The notes beneath the pieces were generated by a model, which worked only from the letters and a program-made list of their open reading frames with translations, was not told the origin of the DNA and did no database searches. A stretch of DNA of 44,015 nt from NCBI GenBank assembly GCA_025062195.1, contig JANXAS010000027.1:1-44015 (forward strand). Direction: 5' to 3'. Position numbers and translations under genes: made by a program. Positions 33,683-40,850 of the stretch are shown here, piece after piece; within the stretch, counting starts at the first letter, position 1, and each line of letters begins with the position of its first letter. This DNA is from Armatimonadota bacterium. Its GTDB lineage: Bacteria; Armatimonadota; Fervidibacteria; Fervidibacterales; Thermosaccharophagaceae.

Positions 33683-35056
33683 TCAAGCTCTGCGTTTCTC
33701 CATCATTGATGTCACAAAGTAGAATGGCACAGAAAGTGATAGCACGCCAACTCCGATAAGGGCATACAGCCGCCCGAACTCAAGCGTGTATGCAAGGCTT
33801 GAATAAAACATGTAGGCGCACATCCCGCAGAAGACGAGCAATGTCAGCGGCAGCACTGGCACCTTGAATGGGCGCTCAATATCTCTATCCCTGTAGCGCA
33901 GTATCACTACGGAAAGACCCGTCAAAAGCATGAAGAGCCAAAAGGCAGGAGCTGTGTATTCAACCATGTTCTCAAAGCCGCGCTTGTAGTTTTCACCAAG
34001 ACATGACAACATAATCAACGCAACACAGATTATGCCCTGAGCAATAAGCGCGTTTGATGGGGTTGAAAGGCGACTGTGCCATGCGCCAAGCCAACGCAAA
34101 CCCAAATAATCGCTGCCAAGGGCGTATATGCTTCTTGCGCCCGTGAATATAGTGCCATTCGTTGCACCAAGTGCTGATATGGCTATAAATGCGCTCACCA
34201 CAATTCCACCGACCTCACCAAGCGCATTTGAGACTGCATCAGCTGCAACAACGGTGCTTTTGCGCATCCCATCAAGTGAGAGCAACCTCAAATAGGCGAA
34301 ATTGACAAGCACATAGATGGCGGTTAGTGTGAACATGCTTGCCACTATAGCTCTGATCATGTTCCTATGGGCGTCTTTCAACTCGCCGGCGACAAATGCC
34401 ACCTCGCTCCAACCACCATAAGTGTAAAGGACAAAGATCATCGCAAGCCCAAACGCAGCCCAACTGAATGGTTCAAGCCCTTCTGCACCCCCTTGCTGAG
34501 GAGCTGCGGACTGACTGCGGCTTGGAAATAGCAATCCCAAAGCAACTATGCTTAGCAGCGCAAGCACCTTTGCGGTCGTGAGAATATTCTGCGTCCACTT
34601 ACCCTGCTGCACACCCAGAACATTTATGGCTGTCAGGATGAAAACAATCAGGGCTGCATAAATTGTTGATGAAAACTCACCGAGGTTGATCAATTTGCTC
34701 ATGTAGTCGCCGAAGGCATATGCGAGCGCAACTATTGAACCAGTCTGTATCACGCTCAGCCTTGCCCAAACAAACGCGAATCCGACAAACCTGCCATAAG
34801 CCCGCTTCAGGTAGATGTAATCACCGCCGGCATATGGGTATGCGCTGGCAAGCTCCGCATAACAAAGAGAGCCGGCAATGCAAAGCAAGCCGCCGATTAG
34901 CCACGCAAGCAGCATCAATAAGTCGTTTGGGGTATTCTTGGCGATCTCGTTCGGGGTTTTGAATATGCCGACTCCGATGACTATACCGACAACGATGCAC
35001 ACAACATCAAAAACACTTAAGACGCGCTTTGGGGCTGAAACCGAATCATTGCTCAC
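33683..35056 (-). CDS. APC family amino acid permease
   Basis: A 457-residue inner-membrane transporter with about twelve helices. VVGIVIGVGIFKTPNEIAKN is the unwound first helix (GxGIF motif) that binds the substrate carboxyl and amino groups. ELASAYPYAGGDYIYLKRAYGRFVGFAFVW is the helix 2-3 region typical of the LAT/APC superfamily. GTG 35056 is preferred to TTG 35101, because GGAGGTG lies 6 nt before it while the longer frame has no RBS. The gene precedes the exported methyltransferase in the same direction, 43 bases apart, and the aminotransferase lies beyond; an amino acid import and conversion unit is possible but not shown. Confidence 0.92.
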   Translation of the reverse strand: MSNDSVSAPKRVLSVFDVVCIVVGIVIGVGIFKTPNEIAKNTPNDLLMLLAWLIGGLLCIAGSLCYAELASAYPYAGGDYIYLKRAYGRFVGFAFVWARLSVIQTGSIVALAYAFGDYMSKLINLGEFSSTIYAALIVFILTAINVLGVQQGKWTQNILTTAKVLALLSIVALGLLFPSRSQSAAPQQGGAEGLEPFSWAAFGLAMIFVLYTYGGWSEVAFVAGELKDAHRNMIRAIVASMFTLTAIYVLVNFAYLRLLSLDGMRKSTVVAADAVSNALGEVGGIVVSAFIAISALGATNGTIFTGARSIYALGSDYLGLRWLGAWHSRLSTPSNALIAQGIICVALIMLSCLGENYKRGFENMVEYTAPAFWLFMLLTGLSVVILRYRDRDIERPFKVPVLPLTLLVFCGMCAYMFYSSLAYTLEFGRLYALIGVGVLSLSVPFYFVTSMMEKRRA

Positions 35057-35285
35057 ATTACCCACCTCCGGGCGGATTGAAGCCAGCTCGAACCTCTTCA
35101 ACCATAAGTCGCAAACTCATTTTGGCGCACTCGCACGACACACAAATATTAGATGCATTACAATCCAGTTGCAGCATATCGGTAATGGACACATCACAAG
35201 CGCTGTTGAATTCTCAAAGCGTTTAAGCTGTCAAGCTGAGTGGACAACTTTAAATCTTACTCTGTGCCATTTAGGGGAGTGAAAT

Positions 35286-35834
35286 GTGATGAGTTACGGG
35301 GCGCTTCGTTCCGTTGTAGTGGCAAACCAAGCGGAGATAATAATGGCGCTTGTCTTTGTGTGTCTCGTTGAGTTAGTCATGATAATTGCGCTCAATAAGA
35401 GGCATCGCCGATTGAGCGAATTGCTTGACAGGCTGATCACGGGGATAGAGCCACCCACCTTCCAAGATGCCCTCACAAGGTTGTTTGAACGCATTGAGCA
35501 TATGAGCAACGATGTGCGCTCACTGCAACGCTCAATTGAGGAGTTATCTGAAAAGCAACTTCGCTGCTTACAGCACATCGGCATTGTGCGCTTTGATGCC
35601 TTTCAGGGTGTTGGTGGGAGACAAAGCTTCTCGCTCGCTGTCCTTGACGGGAGAGGTAACGGTGCCGTCATAACTTCACTTTTCGGGAGGCAAGAGAGCA
35701 GGTGCTTTGCAAAGCCGATAATCGGTGGTAAATCACCGCTTCGTCTGACAGAGGAAGAATTGGAAGCGATGCGTTTGGCAACCTCTTCAGGGAGTGAAGC
35801 TGGGGGTGAAATAGCGTATCAGATTGAAATTTAG
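35286..35834 (+). CDS. DUF4446 family membrane-anchored protein
   Basis: A 182-residue protein: an N-terminal membrane helix (AEIIMALVFVCLVELVMIIAL), a likely coiled coil (residues ~45-95, ERIEHMSNDVRSLQRSIEEL), then the DUF4446 core CLQHIGIVRFDAFQGVGGRQ and SFSLAVLDGRGNGAVITSLFGR. The core ends with SPLRLTEEELEAMRLA. DUF4446 proteins are common in Firmicutes and relatives near cell-envelope genes; no biochemical role is established. GTG 35286 has AGGGGAG 6 nt upstream; ATG 35289 is nearly as good. It leads a plus-strand set with a lipoprotein, mltG and a YqeG-type phosphatase. Confidence 0.9.
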   Translation: MMSYGALRSVVVANQAEIIMALVFVCLVELVMIIALNKRHRRLSELLDRLITGIEPPTFQDALTRLFERIEHMSNDVRSLQRSIEELSEKQLRCLQHIGIVRFDAFQGVGGRQSFSLAVLDGRGNGAVITSLFGRQESRCFAKPIIGGKSPLRLTEEELEAMRLATSSGSEAGGEIAYQIEI

Positions 35835-35887
35835 TGATGAACAAGATCGACAATTTGTCTTGCAACCATAAGCGCGGGTGACGGAAA

Positions 35888-36586
35888 ATGAAGCTCTCCA
35901 AATATATTGCTGTTGTGCTGGCAGCGAAAGGTGCATTTGCGCTCTTCATCCTGACAGCACTTGCAATGACCATATACGGCTGCGCACGCTACCCAGAACT
36001 GCCGACTAAGCCATCCGGGATTAATAGGCTTACAGTCAGGTTTGAGGTTGCTGAGGGACTCAAACCGGAGGCTTACTATTTCCTCGCATTTGATGATGAC
36101 GATGACTCGCTTGATGGACCACTTCCAGCTGTAGTTAAACCATTTGGCAACGGTTGGGGCACCGGCTCATTTACGCGCTTCATTGAGATTCATCTTGGGC
36201 GAGCAACACTTTATGAAGTCAATCCGAATGATCCATACCAACCTGTCCTCATCGGCTACCCAATTGAGTTTGAATTGAGCGCAAACACTGCTTCTATAAC
36301 GATTGACATGGACACTTTTTTTACCAAAGGCATCCCCAACACCGTTGACTTCAACATCATTGCTGTGGATGAAATCATCCTAAATCCAGACTATCAAGGC
36401 ATCAGGAGTTATGATGCGCTCGGACCAAGAGGCAATGATTATGTTACAATGTCACTTCGCTCTACAGCTGAGTATCGTAACGGGCATGGCTTTGTTATCC
36501 GAGAGATCAGCGGCGATGCTGTGCCAGTTGATGCAGACCACCTTGACATTGTTGACTGGTCAATGAGGGTTGTGAGGGGCAGGTGA
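35888..36586 (+). CDS. Predicted lipoprotein of unknown function
   Basis: A 232-residue protein with a long hydrophobic leader ending AMTIYGC at Cys32, close to a lipobox (the -2 Tyr is unusual), so it is probably lipidated and held in the envelope. The rest is beta-rich: INRLTVRFEVAEGLKPEAYYFLAF, DIDDDD-like acidic turn (DDDDDSLDGP) and a final HLDIVDWSMRVVRG. The acidic turn could bind calcium, though no EF-hand or similar motif is clear. No family was recognised. The stop overlaps the mltG start by 4 bases, so it is tightly linked to peptidoglycan processing. Confidence 0.7.
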   Translation: MKLSKYIAVVLAAKGAFALFILTALAMTIYGCARYPELPTKPSGINRLTVRFEVAEGLKPEAYYFLAFDDDDDSLDGPLPAVVKPFGNGWGTGSFTRFIEIHLGRATLYEVNPNDPYQPVLIGYPIEFELSANTASITIDMDTFFTKGIPNTVDFNIIAVDEIILNPDYQGIRSYDALGPRGNDYVTMSLRSTAEYRNGHGFVIREISGDAVPVDADHLDIVDWSMRVVRGR

Positions 36587-37653
36587 AAAAATTGGGGGCA
36601 AAGATATCACGGAGGTTCGCCACGTTGCTCATTTTGATTGCGCTCGCCACCTTATTTTCCTTTGCGGCGATGCTCTCAATCTGGCTATTCAAGCCCATAA
36701 ATATCGGGCGTGGCAAATCCATACGCGTGCATCTTGGTGCAACGGTTGAAGATGTGATCAACGAGATGGCATCCATCAAAATGCATCGCCCGGTATGGTT
36801 GCTCAAGATTTGCATTCACGCACTCGGCATCAATAGGAGGTTGAAAGCCGGTTGGTATGACCTCAAAGAACGCTCTTCAAGGTTCGGTGTGCTCATGGCG
36901 CTGAGGGAAGGAAATCCGAGGCTCGCATATGTGCTCATACCGCCGGGGCTAATGGCGCACGAAATTGCAGCGAGGCTTGAAGGGCTTGGACTCGTTGATG
37001 CAAAACGATTCGTCAACTTGGTGGAGAACCCACAAAATGAGCTTAGAAGACCTTGGTTGCCGGAGGGCAAACCGCTTGAGGGCTTTCTGTTCCCAGAGAC
37101 ATACTGCTTCCCTCCGCTTCATCCCGGCAAGGACGAAGCTTATGCAATTGAAGTCATGCTGAAGGAGTTTGAGAGACAGTTCATTAAGCCGCATGAGAGC
37201 GAACTTGAAGCGCTTGGGAATTCACTCTACGAAGTCGTGACGATTGCTTCAATGGTGGAACTTGAAGCCAAAGTTGATGAGGAACGCCCAATCATTGCTG
37301 GAGTGCTGCTTAACAGGCTCAGGCTGAAAATGCCCTTGCAATGTGACGCCACAATATTTTACGCCCTCAAGCAGCGCAAACGCAGGATCACATACTCTGA
37401 CCTGCGCATTAATTCACCTTACAACACATATAAGCACAAGGGCTTGCCGCCAACGCCAATCTGCAATCCCGGTTTGAAGTCACTGCGTGCAGCACTAAAG
37501 CCAGCCAATGTTGACTTTCTCTACTATGTTGCGCGTGGCGATGGCAGACACAACTTCTCGCGCACCTATCAGGAGCATCTTGAAGCAGTGAAGCAATGGC
37601 GCAGGATACAGCGCCAAATTTTGGAAAGGGAAAGCACAACGGGTTCGGAATAA
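36583..37653 (+). CDS. mltG: Endolytic murein transglycosylase MltG
   Basis: MltG (YceG) cuts nascent glycan strands near the inner membrane, thereby setting strand length. This 356-residue copy has one N-terminal helix (LLILIALATLFSFAAMLSIWLF), a LysM-like segment (~45-105), and the YceG domain: LEGFLFPETYCFPP, YEVVTIASMVELEAKVDEER with the catalytic Glu in VELEA, ERPIIAGVLLNRLRLKMPLQ, and SPYNTYKHKGLPPTPICNPG. All conserved blocks are present. The start GTG overlaps the lipoprotein stop (GTGA) with GAGGGGCAG just upstream. It is followed by a YqeG phosphatase, an order also common in other bacteria. Confidence 0.95.
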   Translation: MKKLGAKISRRFATLLILIALATLFSFAAMLSIWLFKPINIGRGKSIRVHLGATVEDVINEMASIKMHRPVWLLKICIHALGINRRLKAGWYDLKERSSRFGVLMALREGNPRLAYVLIPPGLMAHEIAARLEGLGLVDAKRFVNLVENPQNELRRPWLPEGKPLEGFLFPETYCFPPLHPGKDEAYAIEVMLKEFERQFIKPHESELEALGNSLYEVVTIASMVELEAKVDEERPIIAGVLLNRLRLKMPLQCDATIFYALKQRKRRITYSDLRINSPYNTYKHKGLPPTPICNPGLKSLRAALKPANVDFLYYVARGDGRHNFSRTYQEHLEAVKQWRRIQRQILERESTTGSE

Positions 37654-37724
37654 GCAAGTGTAGGATGCGCGCTTATGCGGTGAAACTTTTATACGAGGCA
37701 TGATGAACGAGGGTGGCTACTGGT

Positions 37725-38270
37725 ATGGTGAAATGGATGATGGAGCGCATAGTTTTGCGTTACTTGCTTCCCGACTTCTATGCGGAGTCGGCGATCAGCA
37801 TATCGCCGATGTGGTTGCAATCGCTCGGAGTGAGAGTCGTTTTCATTGACTTAGACAACACGCTGACGCCGACCGGCTTCTGGGATGTGGGCGGTGATGA
37901 GAGGAGATGGATTGAGCAACTCAGACTTTGCGGCATGAAAGTTTATATCGTCTCAAACGAAGCGCGCTCAAGAAGGGTTGCACACATAGCGAACACGCTC
38001 AATGTGCGTTATATCGCTCCGGCGTGGAAGCCACGCACATCATTGATAAGGCGCATACTTGAAGCCGACTTCACAGAGCCACACAGCGCAGCGATGATTG
38101 GCGATCAGCTGTTTACAGATGTGCTTATGGCAAAGCGCCTCGGCATGCTCACAATACTCGTTAAACCGATGACAAACCTCAGCTTCATCACGACGAAGGT
38201 GATGCGTTGTTTTGAACGCCCGTTGCTTAAATGGATGCGCCAAATCAACCTTCTACGCCACTGCCCATAA
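37725..38270 (+). CDS. YqeG family HAD-type phosphatase
   Basis: A HAD superfamily subfamily IIIA protein of 181 residues. VVFIDLDNTLTPTG holds the nucleophile and acid Asp pair, KVYIVSNEARSRRV the motif II Ser, KPRTSLIRRIL the motif III Lys, and AMIGDQLFTDVLMAKRLGM the motif IV Asp residues. The N-terminus LRYLLPDFYAESAISISP is standard for YqeG, and the C-terminal tail ERPLLKWMRQ matches as well. The closest known relatives act on phosphatidylglycerolphosphate or have unknown substrates. ATG 37725 is preferred to GTG 37713 because AGGGTGG lies 8 nt upstream. The end of the plus-strand set; a convergent hairpin follows. Confidence 0.93.
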   Translation: MVKWMMERIVLRYLLPDFYAESAISISPMWLQSLGVRVVFIDLDNTLTPTGFWDVGGDERRWIEQLRLCGMKVYIVSNEARSRRVAHIANTLNVRYIAPAWKPRTSLIRRILEADFTEPHSAAMIGDQLFTDVLMAKRLGMLTILVKPMTNLSFITTKVMRCFERPLLKWMRQINLLRHCP

Positions 38271-38277
38271 ATAAAGC

Positions 38278-38314
38278 TATGGCGGGGCAACCGCTACGAT
38301 GTCACCCCGCCATA
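38278..38314. terminator. Hairpin between convergent genes, possible bidirectional terminator
   Basis: TATGGCGGGG (38278-38287) pairs perfectly with CCCCGCCATA (38305-38314) around a 17-nt loop. It begins 8 bases after the YqeG-type gene and lies 60 bases from the end of the convergent microprotein gene. A strong GC stem at that place argues for a terminator, although neither side has a long T run. Confidence 0.55.
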
Positions 38315-38373
38315 ACTGGGCAATGCCAAAATTAAAGCCTTCGCAAGTTACCCCTTCCACTTATTACTTTCGC

Positions 38374-38577
38374 TTACCTCGGACCCGGCGGCATTGGACC
38401 CGGTCCAGGTCCATACTTCGGTCCAGGTCCATATGTTGGTCCCATTAGGTCTGTCATTGGTCCGGGTCCCGGCGGTGGTGCTGGTGGCTTAAAAGTCTTC
38501 CAGGCTTGCCATACTGCAACTACAATCGCCACCAACCCGATTATAATCACTACAACCTGCCACGGCTTCGCCTGCAT
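38374..38577 (-). CDS. 67-residue membrane microprotein with Gly/Pro repeat tail
   Basis: ATG 38577 has a strong RBS (GGGAGGTGACGAAA). The product starts MQAKPWQ, has one helix (VVVIIIGLVAIVVAVWQAW, residues ~8-26), then a tail with Pro runs and GPGP units: PPAPPPGPGP, TYGPGPKYGPGP, GPMPPGPR. The DNA shows matching near-repeats of GGTCCAGGTCCAT. The tail is unlikely to fold and would lie on the outer face if the N-terminus is inside. No family or function was recognised. A longer frame upstream to 38661 lacks an RBS. Confidence 0.72.
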   Translation of the reverse strand: MQAKPWQVVVIIIGLVAIVVAVWQAWKTFKPPAPPPGPGPMTDLMGPTYGPGPKYGPGPGPMPPGPR

Positions 38578-38725
38578 TTTCGTCACCTCCCGCTGTCGCT
38601 TTGAAATATGCCCACCCACAGTTGGCATTGGCTTAGCCATTATCATTATATTCGTCAACAAATCGCTTAGTCAAGCATTGACGGTGTGTTTTCCTATAGG
38701 CAGCGACAAAGGCAATTTATCGCCT

Positions 38726-39367
38726 TCACCTTGGCAGCACAATCCTCCTTTGCGCCCTTGATTCATCGGCACTCTTCAAGCTGGCTATAAACTCATTGAG
38801 CGAGTGTGGCTTCACTGATACCCTCAACGAGCGTATGAAAGTTCGCCTGTCATCGGAGCGGTGAGCAATTGTTTCAGCTTCTTGCTTTATCGCCCTCAAT
38901 GCGCGAATCAATGCGGCATTGTGCGGGAAATTAAGCTCGCCCCTCATGGTGCTCACATTGTCCATTAAGGCTTTGGCTAAGGGCATAAGGTGTTCGGGCA
39001 ATTGCGGTGCAACCTTTACACCTTGCACCATCTCACGATGCACGGCATCCTCAAGCGCATTCAAGACCGCTATCACATCGGCATCGGTAACATCGGGGTG
39101 GATTGATGTATAAGTCACAATCGCCTCACGCACCGGAAAACTTGCCACCTCAAGCTCAATAGCACTTGCAGTGGCACTCTTCCTGTGCAACTCACGCTCT
39201 CGCCTTTCAACCTCAACTGCGCGCGCTTGCTGCAGGTAGACACAACTTGAGGGACATTGAATTCGCTTCAATCTATTGCTGCCACAACACTGCGTGCAAA
39301 TGGCGCTGCGCAGTGCTGGGCAGCTCCGTCTACCTTTGCGCCTCATGCATAAAGAGCACCTTGCCAT
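38726..39367 (-). CDS. Protein with N-terminal eight-Cys zinc-ribbon-like motif
   Basis: A 213-residue soluble protein of unknown function. The first 45 residues hold eight Cys: CSLC (4, 7), C16 in RSCPALRSAIC (16, 24), CTQCC (27, 28) and CPSSC (38, 42). The spacing CxxC...CP...CxxCC...CPxxC suggests two zinc sites; similar headings occur in uncharacterised proteins of related bacteria. Then comes a basic, helical region (RAVEVERRERELHRKSATAS) and a mostly alpha C-terminal domain. The charge suggests nucleic acid binding, but that is inference. ATG 39367 is used; the frame stays open to 39409 without an RBS. It is divergent from pyrE. Confidence 0.72.
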   Translation of the reverse strand: MARCSLCMRRKGRRSCPALRSAICTQCCGSNRLKRIQCPSSCVYLQQARAVEVERRERELHRKSATASAIELEVASFPVREAIVTYTSIHPDVTDADVIAVLNALEDAVHREMVQGVKVAPQLPEHLMPLAKALMDNVSTMRGELNFPHNAALIRALRAIKQEAETIAHRSDDRRTFIRSLRVSVKPHSLNEFIASLKSADESRAQRRIVLPR

Positions 39368-39559
39368 GATTGCTTTCACGCCCTTTCGTTCGCTGCGATG
39401 CAAACTCAAAATTGAGCCAATGCATTACAAACAAATGGAACATGCAGTCTCATTAAATTTTGTCACATGGGTGCCAAATCATAGCAGCTCAAAATGTTTT
39501 CCATGGGAAAGTAAAGGACATGTAAGCATAGCAAAGGTTACAAACACCATTGGAGGTGA

Positions 39560-40165
39560 ATGGCATTGAGCTGTGAAGCGCTTACATCATCAGATGTGGA
39601 AGCCATACTGCGTTCGTGCGGTGCATTCCTTGATGGGCATTTCGTGCTAAGTTCGGGAATGCATAGCGCTCACTACATTGAGAAGTTCAGAGTGCTTGAG
39701 CGCCCCGATATCACAGCAGCTTTGTGTGCTGAGTTCGTGAGGCGATTTTGCAATGAAGGGATTGATGTCGTCCTCGGAGCAGCAGTTGGCGGAATCATAC
39801 TCGCATATGAGACTGCAAGGCAGTTGGGTTGCAAGGCTATGTTCACAGAGCGTGAAGGGGGTTTAATGAAACTGCGCAGGGGTTTTGCCATCCATGTCGG
39901 GATGAATGTCCTCGTAGTTGAAGATATTGTCACCACTGGGAGCTCGTTAAAAGAAGTTATCTCGGTGGCAAAGTCTCATGGTGCAAACATAGTTGGCGCT
40001 GCCGTAATTGTGGACAGGGGCAAAGAGCCATTGCAGCTTGATGTGCGCTTTGAAGCATTATTGCGCTTGCCATTAGATGCCTACGAACCGAATGAATGCC
40101 CGCTTTGCAAACTTGGTATACCATTGCAAGTGCCGGGAAGCAGACACCTGAGTGGGCAGCAATGA
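39560..40165 (+). CDS. pyrE: Orotate phosphoribosyltransferase
   Basis: PyrE joins orotate to PRPP to make OMP in pyrimidine synthesis. The 201-residue protein has HFVLSSGMHSAHYIEKFRVL, the substrate region GAAVGGIILAYETARQLG, the PRPP loop VLVVEDIVTTGSSLKEVI and a short C-terminal tail NECPLCKLGIPLQ with a CxxC that is common in a subgroup of thermophile OPRTs. ATG 39560 follows GGAGGTGA with only 3 bases; TTG 39566 would have a 9-base gap and is a serious alternative, costing two residues. No other pyrimidine genes are in the window. Confidence 0.94.
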   Translation: MALSCEALTSSDVEAILRSCGAFLDGHFVLSSGMHSAHYIEKFRVLERPDITAALCAEFVRRFCNEGIDVVLGAAVGGIILAYETARQLGCKAMFTEREGGLMKLRRGFAIHVGMNVLVVEDIVTTGSSLKEVISVAKSHGANIVGAAVIVDRGKEPLQLDVRFEALLRLPLDAYEPNECPLCKLGIPLQVPGSRHLSGQQ

Positions 40166-40329
40166 AGCGTGTGTTTTAAGGGCACACTGTCCATGAGCAC
40201 ATTTGCAAACACATTAAGAGCGCGTCATCAATTGGATTTTGAAGCACTGTGTTCTGGTGAGCACGAAGCTAAAAGTTAGTTTGGGGGCGCACTTAAGAAT
40301 GACGCATCACCAAGCAGCGAAAGGGTGAT

Positions 40330-40800
40330 GTGCAAGTGATCGAGATTCGTGTGGCGAATGTGGGGCAGGACAAAAATGGCAATTTCATACTTCTGCTTAA
40401 AGAGCCGACATCGGGGGCGGAACTGCCAATATGGATTGGCGAGTTTGAGGCGCTTGCCATTGACATGGAATTGCGCCACATCAAACCGCAAAGACCAATG
40501 ACGCACGACCTGCTTGCGAGCATTTTGAATACACTCGGCATTGAAATGGAGTGCGCAATTATTAACGAACTTGTCGGCGACACATACTATGCCGCTATTG
40601 TGCTTCGCTGGGGCGATGAAGTCTACGAAATAGATTCAAGACCAAGTGATGCTGTCGCAATCGCGCTTCGCCTCAATGCCCCAATTTACCTGTCGGAGGA
40701 GTTGGCAAAGATGCTCAACATCCACCCAACAAAAAGGAGAGACCACGATACGGAGCGCTTCATGCGACTTGTTGGCGATATTGAGTTGCCCGAATGGTGA
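40330..40800 (+). CDS. Bifunctional nuclease (BFN, DUF151) domain protein
   Basis: A 156-residue BFN-domain protein. The family blocks are clear: VIEIRVANVGQDKNGNFILLLKE, LPIWIGEFEALAIDMEL, RPMTHDLLASILNTLGIEM, and YEIDSRPSDAVAIALRLNAPIYLSEEL. Plant and bacterial members were reported to cut RNA and DNA, though the bacterial role is uncertain. GTG 40330 has AGGG 4 bases before it, and GTG 40336 lies 10 bases after the same site; either start is possible. The 163-base gap after pyrE has no clear terminator. Confidence 0.92.
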   Translation: MQVIEIRVANVGQDKNGNFILLLKEPTSGAELPIWIGEFEALAIDMELRHIKPQRPMTHDLLASILNTLGIEMECAIINELVGDTYYAAIVLRWGDEVYEIDSRPSDAVAIALRLNAPIYLSEELAKMLNIHPTKRRDHDTERFMRLVGDIELPEW

Positions 40801-40850
40801 AAGCAGCACCAAATGAAGATTCATTCCGTGAAGAATTCCGCAGCGTTTCA

